Below, piece by piece: positions 57,721-64,000 of a stretch of DNA of 64,000 bases (positions within the stretch are counted from its first letter, which is position 1; each line of letters starts with the position of its first letter). The DNA is from Deinococcus ruber. GTDB taxonomy: Bacteria; Deinococcota; Deinococci; Deinococcales; Deinococcaceae. Under the pieces are notes generated by a model. It was not told the DNA's origin, ran no database searches, and worked only from the letters and a program-made list of their open reading frames with translations. The translations under genes were made by a program, and so were the position numbers. The stretch covers positions 1 through 64,000 of the forward strand of contig NZ_BMQL01000010.1 of the NCBI RefSeq assembly GCF_014648095.1. Direction: 5' to 3'.

Positions 57721-57838
57721 GGCTTGTGGTGGGTAGCGTGTGGAACGGCCCGGAGAACTTGTCTTTGCCCTGCTTGTGCTGGGGTTCGTTTTGACCGGTG
57801 CTCGGCGGAATGGGCCGCTTCACACGCCGCCTTCACCC
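57721..57838. repeat. Inverted repeat in Ktr operon, CTTGTGG-type
   Basis: The left arm GGCTTGTGGTGGGTAGCGTGTGGAACGGCCC (57721-57751) is mirrored imperfectly by GGGCCGCTTCACACGCCGCCTTCACC (about 57812-57837). The right arm includes the last codons of the ktrB-type gene. The left arm resembles the repeat at 48765. Confidence 0.5.
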
Positions 57839-59197
57839 GATCAGGATGTCGCGTTCGGGGGGGTAGCTCACGTCCTGGCGCTTGACGCGCTGGCCCAGGG
57901 CAAGAGCGAAGGTCAGAGGGCCGATGCGCCCGAGATACATCAGCACGATCAGGATGACGCGCTGAGCGGCGTTGGTATCGGGGGTGGTATTCATCGACAG
58001 ACCCACCGTGCTGAAGGCCGAGACCGTCTCGAAGGCCAGATGCGAGAAGTCGAGGCGGGGCGTGGTATTGAAGGCCAGCATCAGCAGCAGCATGACGCCC
58101 ACCACCGCGCTCGCCAGCAGGCCTACCGTCATGGCCCGCAGCACCGTACTCTCTTCGATGCGGCGGTGAAAGGCCACCATTTCGCCCTGCCCACGCACCA
58201 TGCTCCATGCGCTTCCCGCGATGACCGCGAGGGTACTGGTCTTGATGCCGCCGCCCGCGCCGCCCGGACTGGCTCCCACGAACATCAGGAAGATGGTCAG
58301 GAACAGCGTGGCGGGCCGCAGCAGCTCGGTATTCAAGGTGCTGAATCCTCCGGTGCGCGGCATCACGCTGCTCACGAAGCTGTTAAGCAGTTTCTCGCCC
58401 AGCGGCAGCGGTCCCAGCGTGGCCGGGTTGTTCCATTCGAGGGCGGCTATCAGCAGGGTTCCGGCCAGCAGCAGCAGCACGGTGGTGGTCAGGACGAGGC
58501 GGCTATGAACCAGCAAGCGTTCAGATCGGCGGCGCAGCAGGTGGGCCACCACATTCACCTGCACCAGAAAGCCCAGCCCGCCCAGAATCACGAGCGCACA
58601 CATGGTCAGGCACACGAGCGGATCGGCGCGGTACGCCTGCAAACTGTTGCCCAGCAGCGAGAACCCGGCATTGTTGAAAGCGCTCACGGCATGAACCAGG
58701 CTGTAATACAGCCCCTGCCCCCAGCCGAACTGCGGCACGAAGCGCAGCGCCAGCAGCACGGTGCCCAGCCCCTCGATGATGAGGGTGTACACGAAGATCT
58801 TGCGGATCAGGCCCAGCACGCCGCCCACATCAAAGGCGCTGACCTGCTGCGCCAGCCGCATCCGCTCGCTGAAGTTCACGCGCCTGCGAAGGGCCAGCGC
58901 AAACACCGTCCCGAAGGTAATCAGGCCCAGGCCGCCGAGCTGGATCAGCAGCAACATGATGAGCTGCCCCGGCACACTCAGCGTCTGAGCCGGATCGATC
59001 AGTTTCAGGCCGGTCACGCACAGGGCAGTGGTGGCTGTAAAGATGGCTGTCAGCACGTCCAGCCGCTGCCCGCTCTGCTGAGCGAAGGGCAACAGCAGCA
59101 GCCCGCTTCCCACAGCGATAGCCAGCGCAAACGACAGCGCAATGAGCTGGGGAGGGGAGAAGCGCGAAAGCAGCGGGCGTTTCAGAGGACGGTTCAT
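57833..59197 (-). CDS. ktrB: Potassium transporter KtrB/TrkH
   Basis: A 454-residue potassium channel-like transporter with four pore repeats. Visible selectivity segments include TATTALCVTGL, VSAFNNAGFSLLG, VMPRTGGFSTLN and VSAFSTVGLSMNTT, each with the conserved glycine. It starts at 59197 (MNRPLKRPLLSRFSPPQLIALSFALAIAVGSG). TACAAT lies 12 bases upstream, so the leader is very short. Its partner KtrA follows on the same strand. Confidence 0.93.
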   Translation of the reverse strand: MNRPLKRPLLSRFSPPQLIALSFALAIAVGSGLLLLPFAQQSGQRLDVLTAIFTATTALCVTGLKLIDPAQTLSVPGQLIMLLLIQLGGLGLITFGTVFALALRRRVNFSERMRLAQQVSAFDVGGVLGLIRKIFVYTLIIEGLGTVLLALRFVPQFGWGQGLYYSLVHAVSAFNNAGFSLLGNSLQAYRADPLVCLTMCALVILGGLGFLVQVNVVAHLLRRRSERLLVHSRLVLTTTVLLLLAGTLLIAALEWNNPATLGPLPLGEKLLNSFVSSVMPRTGGFSTLNTELLRPATLFLTIFLMFVGASPGGAGGGIKTSTLAVIAGSAWSMVRGQGEMVAFHRRIEESTVLRAMTVGLLASAVVGVMLLLMLAFNTTPRLDFSHLAFETVSAFSTVGLSMNTTPDTNAAQRVILIVLMYLGRIGPLTFALALGQRVKRQDVSYPPERDILIG

Positions 59198-59294
59198 GGC
59201 AGACGGCGCATTGTACAGCGGCAGGTGTCGGGCGTGGGTGCTGCGTCGGTCAGGCAAGACGGCGGCGTGTTCCGCTCCTGCCCACGGTTCCGGC

Positions 59295-59300
59295 TACCAT
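59295..59300 (+). promoter_or_regulatory. -10 box (TACCAT) before manA
   Basis: TACCAT ends 6 bases before the ATG at 59307. Confidence 0.45.
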
Positions 59301-59306
59301 GACAGC

Positions 59307-60299
59307 ATGACAGCCCAAACCGATCCTGCCGCCGCGCCTGTCCTGCCTCAGACGCTGTTTCTGCTGGAACCCCAGTACCGTGAACGGGTGTGGGGGGGCC
59401 AGCGGCTGCTCGCCCACACGCCGCCCATCGGGGAAGCCTGGATTGCCCACGGCGAGAGTGTCGTGGGAGGCGGGGCCGCACAGGGTCACACGCTCGACGC
59501 GCTGCTGCGGGGCGAACTGCCGGGGCTGGACGCCGCCTCACTGCTGGGAACCGACGTGGCGGCCCATACCAACGGGTTTCCCCTCCTGATCAAGCTGCTC
59601 GACTGCGCCGACTGGCTGAGCGTGCAGGTGCATCCCAACGACGAGCAGGCCAGCAAAATGGTCGGACCGGGCATGCTGGGCAAGACCGAAGCGTGGCACT
59701 TCCTGGAGGTGGAGCCGGGCGCTGAGATTCTGGCGGGTGTGACGGGGGGCACCACGGCTGCCCAACTCGCGGAGGCCATCCGGGGCGGCACGGTGCTCGA
59801 CGTGGCGCAGCGTCACAGCGTCCAGGCGGGCGACACCGCCTTCATTCCGGCAGGAACGCTGCACGCGCTGGGGCCGGGCATGCTGCTGTACGAGGTGCAG
59901 GAAGCCAGTGACACCACCTACCGCGTCTACGACTGGGACCGCCCGGCCCGCGCTGGCCGGGCGCTGCACATCGAGGAGTCGGTGGCCGTGACCGATCCGG
60001 CGCTGCGGGGCGATCTGCGCCGCGCCGACGAAACCCACGGTCAGGGCGTGCTCACGTCCTGCGAGTACTTCGTGCTGGAGGGGCAGGCGCTGGACAGCCA
60101 GGGCGAGCAGGACGACACCGGCGGGCAACACTTCCACCTCATCACGGTGGTAGAGGGGACGGCAGCGCTGGTATGCGGCAGCGAACGCCTCGAACTCGGC
60201 AAGTTTCAGACGGCGCTGGTGGCAGGCGCGGCGGGCGCGTATCAGCTCAGCGCACCGGAGGGATCGGCCCGGGTGCTGCGTTCCAGCGTTCCTGTGTAG
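59307..60299 (+). CDS. manA: Mannose-6-phosphate isomerase, class I
   Basis: A 330-residue cupin-type zinc isomerase that interconverts fructose-6-phosphate and mannose-6-phosphate. LFLLEPQYRERVWGGQRL is the N-terminal signature; LSVQVHPNDEQA and LGKTEAWHFLEVEPGA hold the metal ligands (His, Glu), and DTAFIPAGTLHALGPGMLLYEVQEASDTTYRVYDWDR is the strongly conserved second half. TACCAT lies 6 bases before the ATG. It provides mannose-6-phosphate for the phosphomannomutase/ManC genes further along. Confidence 0.93.
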   Translation: MTAQTDPAAAPVLPQTLFLLEPQYRERVWGGQRLLAHTPPIGEAWIAHGESVVGGGAAQGHTLDALLRGELPGLDAASLLGTDVAAHTNGFPLLIKLLDCADWLSVQVHPNDEQASKMVGPGMLGKTEAWHFLEVEPGAEILAGVTGGTTAAQLAEAIRGGTVLDVAQRHSVQAGDTAFIPAGTLHALGPGMLLYEVQEASDTTYRVYDWDRPARAGRALHIEESVAVTDPALRGDLRRADETHGQGVLTSCEYFVLEGQALDSQGEQDDTGGQHFHLITVVEGTAALVCGSERLELGKFQTALVAGAAGAYQLSAPEGSARVLRSSVPV

Positions 60300-60352
60300 T
60301 TCCCTGAGGCCGCTTCCCACCCGTCCTGCCCCCGCCAGATCACAGCACGACA

Positions 60353-60386
60353 AAGACAGCCGCACGTTCAGAAGTGCGGCTGTCTT
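60353..60386. terminator. Perfect hairpin between manA and 60421 gene
   Basis: AAGACAGCCGCAC and GTGCGGCTGTCTT form a perfect 13-base stem with an 8-base loop between convergent genes. Confidence 0.75.
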
Positions 60387-60420
60387 ATAGGTATGGGGTT
60401 GTGGCGGGAAATCCGGGAAC

Positions 60421-60666
60421 TCAGGCCTGGACGGTGGTGCGGCGGGGAGCTGTGGGCTGCGTGCCCTGGCTCTGTCCGGCGGCAAAGCCTGCCTGCGCGC
60501 CGAACTGCCACGCCAGCTTGAGCATGAAGCTGATGGCTTCCTCGTCGTGGGCTTCGATCAGGGCGTGCAGATGCTCTGGCAGGCCGTTGGGAAGCGGCAT
60601 CTCCCGGAGCTGATCACCGTACTCTGCCCGGATCTGCTCGAACCATTCTGCGTAGGGATTGGACAT
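60421..60666 (-). CDS. Small conserved-looking protein, unknown function
   Basis: An 81-residue soluble protein (MSNPYAEWFEQIRAEYGDQLREMPLPNGLPEHLHALIEAH...). The first 65 residues look helical and folded; the tail (GQSQGTQPTAPRRTTVQA) is disordered. I recognise no family. TAGGAT lies 6 bases before the ATG and a hairpin terminator follows its stop, so it is very likely expressed. Confidence 0.7.
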   Translation of the reverse strand: MSNPYAEWFEQIRAEYGDQLREMPLPNGLPEHLHALIEAHDEEAISFMLKLAWQFGAQAGFAAGQSQGTQPTAPRRTTVQA

Positions 60667-60672
60667 ACCACA

Positions 60673-60678
60673 ATCCTA
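60673..60678 (-). promoter_or_regulatory. -10 box (TAGGAT) before 81-residue gene
   Basis: TAGGAT on the minus strand lies 6 bases before the ATG at 60666. Confidence 0.45.
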
Positions 60679-60743
60679 ACACCACCACGCTCAGATAATG
60701 TCAGCGAGAACGGATTTTTAAGGCTTCGTCAGACCGCTTCGGA

Positions 60744-61802
60744 TTAGGTCAATTCGACGATGCTTTCGTCCGACAGCGTGAGCTTCAGCGTCTTGGGAAC
60801 ACGCCTTCCGCCGCGAACCACTGCCCGCAAACCGATCAGACAGTCTTGCAGGCGGGTCTCCACATGCTCGATCACACAGTCGCGTTCGATGACGCTGTGT
60901 TCCACCTCGGCATGCCGGATGACGCTGCCTGCCCCGATGCTGGTAAAAGGGCCGATATACGCGTCCTCGATGATGACGCCCTCACCGATCATGGCGGGGC
61001 CGACGATCTTGCTGTTTCGGATAATGGCGGTGGCGGCCAGCACGACGGGGCCACTCAGCCGCGAGTCTTCGACGGTGCCCTGGATGTCGCCCTCCAGCTT
61101 CTCCAGCAGCAGGTGGTTGGCCTCGATCAGGTCGCGCGGTTGCCCGGTGTCCTTCCACCAGCCCAGCACCGTCTCGCCCAGCACCGTCCTGCCGCCATCG
61201 ATCAGCGCCTGGATCGCATCGGTGATCTCGTATTCGCCGCGTGCCGAGGGCTTGAGCCGCGCCAGTTCCTCGAAGATATGTGCCGAGAAGCAGTACACGC
61301 CCGCCACCGCCAGATTGGACGGCGGGATGGCAGGCTTTTCGACCAGCCGCACGATGCGCTTGCCGTCGAGTTCTGCCACTCCGAAAGCGCGGGGGTTCTC
61401 GACTTCGACCAGGCCGATGACCGCGTCGGGACGTTCTCGCTGAAAGGTCTCGACGAAGCTGCCGACGCCCCGCTGAAACAGGTTGTCGCCCAGGTACACG
61501 CACACGTCGTCCTGTCCGACCCACTCGCGCCCCATCAGGACGGCGTGACCCAGGCCCAGCATTTCCGCCTGCTCCAGAAACTCGATGCTGACGCCCGGCA
61601 CATCCTCGACGGCTTGCTGCACCGCCGGGCGGGTGATCTCGGAAACGACGATGCCAATCTCGGTAATACCTGCAGCCAGCAGCGTCTCGATAGCGTGGAC
61701 GATGATAGGTTTTCCCGCTACATTCAACACCGGCTTTGGACGAGTGAAGGTCAGGGGCCGCATCCGGGTGCCGAAGCCTGCAGCGGGGATGATTGCTTTC
61801 AT
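60744..61802 (-). CDS. Glucose-1-phosphate thymidylyltransferase-like enzyme
   Basis: A 352-residue sugar-nucleotide pyrophosphorylase. [33 protein letters not shown] (residues 2-34) is the nucleotide-binding signature, and [37 protein letters not shown] and [20 protein letters not shown] match the long RmlA/RffH-like form. The C-terminal quarter is a left-handed beta-helix of hexapeptide type ([35 protein letters not shown]), absent from short RmlA. The probable product is dTDP-glucose; UDP-glucose is an alternative. TACACT lies 8 bases before the ATG. Confidence 0.9.
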   Translation of the reverse strand: MKAIIPAAGFGTRMRPLTFTRPKPVLNVAGKPIIVHAIETLLAAGITEIGIVVSEITRPAVQQAVEDVPGVSIEFLEQAEMLGLGHAVLMGREWVGQDDVCVYLGDNLFQRGVGSFVETFQRERPDAVIGLVEVENPRAFGVAELDGKRIVRLVEKPAIPPSNLAVAGVYCFSAHIFEELARLKPSARGEYEITDAIQALIDGGRTVLGETVLGWWKDTGQPRDLIEANHLLLEKLEGDIQGTVEDSRLSGPVVLAATAIIRNSKIVGPAMIGEGVIIEDAYIGPFTSIGAGSVIRHAEVEHSVIERDCVIEHVETRLQDCLIGLRAVVRGGRRVPKTLKLTLSDESIVELT

Positions 61803-61810
61803 GTGGAGAC

Positions 61811-61816
61811 AGTGTA
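61811..61816 (-). promoter_or_regulatory. -10 box (TACACT) before nucleotidyltransferase
   Basis: TACACT on the minus strand lies 8 bases before the ATG at 61802. Confidence 0.4.
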
Positions 61817-61918
61817 CTGGCTTGACCTGATGTTGGCTTCATACTTGATGGATTGAAGCTGTGGCAGTTTCTGGCAAGGTGCGCGACACGTCAGACACTG
61901 CACGAGGAGATGAACAAC

Positions 61919-63349
61919 ATGCCGATTAAATTTGGAACAGATGGCTGGCGGGACATTATTGCCCAGGACTTTACCTACGCCAACGTTGCTGTGGTGGCAG
62001 CAGCCCATGCGCGGTATCTGCGTTCTCAAGGCGGCACCGACGTGGTCATCGGCTACGATACCCGCTTCCAGGGTGAAGGCTTTGCAGGTGTGGCTGCCGC
62101 CGCCATGTCGCAGGCGGGGCTGAATGTGCATCTGGCTAAGGGGTATGTTCCTACACCCGCACTGTCGTACGCGGTCAAGGTGCTCGGTGCGGCGGGCGGA
62201 GTCATGATCACGGCAAGCCACAATCCACCTCCCTACAGCGGGTACAAGCTCAAGGGGCCGTATGGTGGCAGCGCCACTCCAGCCATCGTGGCGCAGGTCG
62301 AGGCAGAGGTCGAGGCCGCTGGGCAGGGGAAGGAGGGTAGCCGGGCCGATGTACCGAGCGGGCCGGGCACCGTGACGCCGCTCGATGTCCAGGCCGAATA
62401 CTTCCGCTCTCTCGACCGACTGCTCGATCTGGAAGTGCTGCGGGCGTACCGGGGCAGGGTCTTTCACGATGCGATGGGCGGAGCAGGAGCAGGCTGGATC
62501 GAGGTCTATCTGAAGCATGCTGGACTGCCAGTCGAGTTCGTAGCACTGCGGGACGAGCCGACACCGCTGTTTTACGGCGTCAATCCAGAGCCGATTCCGC
62601 AGAATCTGGCAACGACGATGCAGCGGCTGTCCGGCGAAACTGGCACGACCTTTGCCGTCGTGACGGATGGAGACGCTGACCGGGTCGGAGCGGTCACGGC
62701 GGGCGGCGAGTTTTTCAACAGCCATCAGATTTTCGCGGTGCTGCTCAAGCACCTGTACGACAAAGGCCTGCGCGGGCGGGTGGTCAAGACGGTATCGGGC
62801 AGCGGCATCATCGACCGCCTGTGCGCGGTGCTGGGTCTGGACCTGGTTGAAACGCCCGTCGGTTTCAAGTACATCACCGACGCCTTTCTGGAAGGGGAGG
62901 AGAACCCCGACCTGGCAGTTCTGATGGGCGGGGAAGAATCGGGCGGTCTGTCTTCGCGGGGCCATATTCCGGAGCGTGACGGAATCCTGAACGGGCTGTT
63001 ACTGCTGGAAGCGGTGGCGAGTAGTAGTAAATCGCTGACGGATTTATTCTCCGAGATCGAGGCGCTGACCGGCTTCCGGCATTTCTATGGGCGCAACGAT
63101 CTTCAGCTTCAGCCGGGGCAGAGCCGCGAGGCGCTGAAGGCCCAGATCGAGACGCTGACGGAACTGGCAGGCCATCAGGTCGAACGCGTCGTTACCAAAG
63201 ACGGCGTGAAGCTTCTGCTTTCTGGCGACGCCTTTGCCATGTTCCGCTTTTCCGGAACAGAGCCGGTGGTGCGCGTATATGTAGAGGCTCAGTCTGCCGA
63301 AGAGCAGCAGCAGCTTCTCCGGACGGCTACCGCCCTGCTCCATGTTTGA
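61919..63349 (+). CDS. Phosphoglucomutase/phosphomannomutase
   Basis: A 476-residue alpha-D-phosphohexomutase. [18 protein letters not shown] is the N-terminus, [19 protein letters not shown] contains the phosphoserine (TASHNP, about residue 100), [12 protein letters not shown] the magnesium loop, and [19 protein letters not shown] the sugar-binding loop. [17 protein letters not shown] is the phosphate-binding C-terminus. ATG 61919 is chosen because ACGAGGAG is at good distance; ATG 61910 lies too close. Product specificity (glucose or mannose) cannot be told. It is divergent from the nucleotidyltransferase gene. Confidence 0.95.
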   Translation: MPIKFGTDGWRDIIAQDFTYANVAVVAAAHARYLRSQGGTDVVIGYDTRFQGEGFAGVAAAAMSQAGLNVHLAKGYVPTPALSYAVKVLGAAGGVMITASHNPPPYSGYKLKGPYGGSATPAIVAQVEAEVEAAGQGKEGSRADVPSGPGTVTPLDVQAEYFRSLDRLLDLEVLRAYRGRVFHDAMGGAGAGWIEVYLKHAGLPVEFVALRDEPTPLFYGVNPEPIPQNLATTMQRLSGETGTTFAVVTDGDADRVGAVTAGGEFFNSHQIFAVLLKHLYDKGLRGRVVKTVSGSGIIDRLCAVLGLDLVETPVGFKYITDAFLEGEENPDLAVLMGGEESGGLSSRGHIPERDGILNGLLLLEAVASSSKSLTDLFSEIEALTGFRHFYGRNDLQLQPGQSREALKAQIETLTELAGHQVERVVTKDGVKLLLSGDAFAMFRFSGTEPVVRVYVEAQSAEEQQQLLRTATALLHV

Positions 63350-63576
63350 ATGCTTTTAACTCTGCACATATGCCACAACAAAGCTGATGGAACATGAGTA
63401 TAAGGCGAGAAAAAAGCGTGTACTTTGGTCTGTCTTTCAGGGTAATCTGAGAAGTGGCGTTCTGGTTGGAACGGTTCGTTTCTGCCTTTTGTGGCTGCCG
63501 AGGGTAGAGTGGCATGGAAGATAGCCTTCCAACTGTTCTGCTGAATTGAAAACTGCAACGAAAACGAGGTCGAATC

Positions 63577-64000
63577 GTGAGTTCTAGAGAATCCAGCCCC
63601 CCCGGGATAGCTGTACCAGACAAGGATCGCCGCACTGCTTTTTATCCGGTGATTCTGGCAGGCGGAAGTGGAGAGCGCTTCTGGCCTCTGTCTCGCAAGA
63701 GTAAGCCCAAGCAGTTCCTGACACTTGACGACAGTGGTCTGAGCCTGATTCAGAGTACGGTCAAGCGCCTGACGGAACTGGATCTGGGTCTCCCCGAAGA
63801 AGCTGGTTCGGCTTATGACCGTCTGATGATCGTGACGGGTGTCGATCACCGGATCCAGGTACTGGAGCAACTGCCCGATCTGCCGGTCGAAAATCTGCTG
63901 GTCGAGCCGGTCGGGCGTGATACAGCTCCGGCTGTGTTGTTCGCGGCGCTCCGAATCGCCCAGTCCGACCCGGATGCCGTGATGGGCGTGTTTCCTTCCG
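63577..64000 (+). CDS. manC: Mannose-1-phosphate guanylyltransferase (5' part)
   Basis: The first 141 codons of a ManC-type enzyme, cut by the window end. [29 protein letters not shown] (about residues 23-51) is the GTP-binding signature with the GGxGxRxWPLS and PKQF motifs. [22 protein letters not shown] is the next conserved block. The start is GTG at 63577 with ACGAGG upstream. It makes GDP-mannose from mannose-1-phosphate, in line with nearby manA and the phosphohexomutase. The 227-base gap before it holds no feature I recognise. Confidence 0.93.
   Translation, partial: MSSRESSPPGIAVPDKDRRTAFYPVILAGGSGERFWPLSRKSKPKQFLTLDDSGLSLIQSTVKRLTELDLGLPEEAGSAYDRLMIVTGVDHRIQVLEQLPDLPVENLLVEPVGRDTAPAVLFAALRIAQSDPDAVMGVFPS

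Overview
The window looks like chromosomal DNA of a Deinococcus species. It is GC-rich. It carries a complete V/A-type ATP synthase operon in the Thermus/Deinococcus order and a DUF1999-type protein, which is typical of the phylum. About 25 genes have a TANNNT -10 box only 5-9 bases before an ATG or GTG start and no ribosome binding site, the leaderless-transcript arrangement well known in Deinococcus. Identification is by reading protein families and motifs, not by database search.

Layout. 58-4352 (minus): sugar kinase, MltG, and two LptF/LptG-type permeases. 4454-8852: a thioesterase, a long inverted-repeat element (about 4920-5630), a cell-wall amidase, a Nudix hydrolase and a YigZ protein. 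8976-11623: a glutaryl-CoA-dehydrogenase-like enzyme and a class III CoA-transferase, with a tiny opposite-strand membrane gene between them. 11718-15270: TatD, diverging from an LptC-like gene and two LptA/OstA-like genes. 15317-25951: mixed housekeeping genes (APC permease, methyltransferase, aminotransferase, P-loop kinase, XseA, CorA, Pth, DUF4126). 26280-28051: P-II and AmtB. 28406-37110: V/A-ATPase genes G-I-K-E-C-F-A-B-D. 37190-39244: an overlapping trio of tyrosine phosphatase, HD hydrolase and nucleoside hydrolase. 39289-42935: a membrane protein, an acidic mini-protein and an 18-repeat SEL1 protein.

43051-49917 (minus) is the most interesting accessory block. It is a compact NAD salvage and ADP-ribose set: NMNAT-Nudix fusion, ADP-ribosylglycohydrolase, dual-specificity phosphatase, nicotinamide phosphoribosyltransferase, an AT-richer 222-residue protein of unknown function, NADAR protein, PnuC transporter and a NadR-type NMNAT/ribosylnicotinamide kinase. 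Several genes are joined by 4-base ATGA overlaps. Together they can rebuild NAD from nicotinamide or nicotinamide riboside and remove ADP-ribose marks, which suggests a role in recovery from, or defence against, NAD-consuming toxins or phages.

50030-64000: acetyl-CoA synthetase, MoaA, a GntR/UTRA regulator, a 2-phosphoglycerate-kinase-like protein with three ATP-cones, a TetR regulator, a KtrAB-type potassium system, and sugar-nucleotide genes (ManA, glucose-1-phosphate nucleotidyltransferase, phosphohexomutase, and a ManC cut by the window end).

Non-coding structure is rich. Imperfect inverted repeats of about 25-35 bases sit in several intergenic gaps, including inside the ATPase, NAD and Ktr operons. 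A second repeat family starts exactly at the stop codons of two unrelated genes. Hairpin terminators separate several convergent genes. I saw no rRNA, tRNA, CRISPR array or intact insertion sequence.
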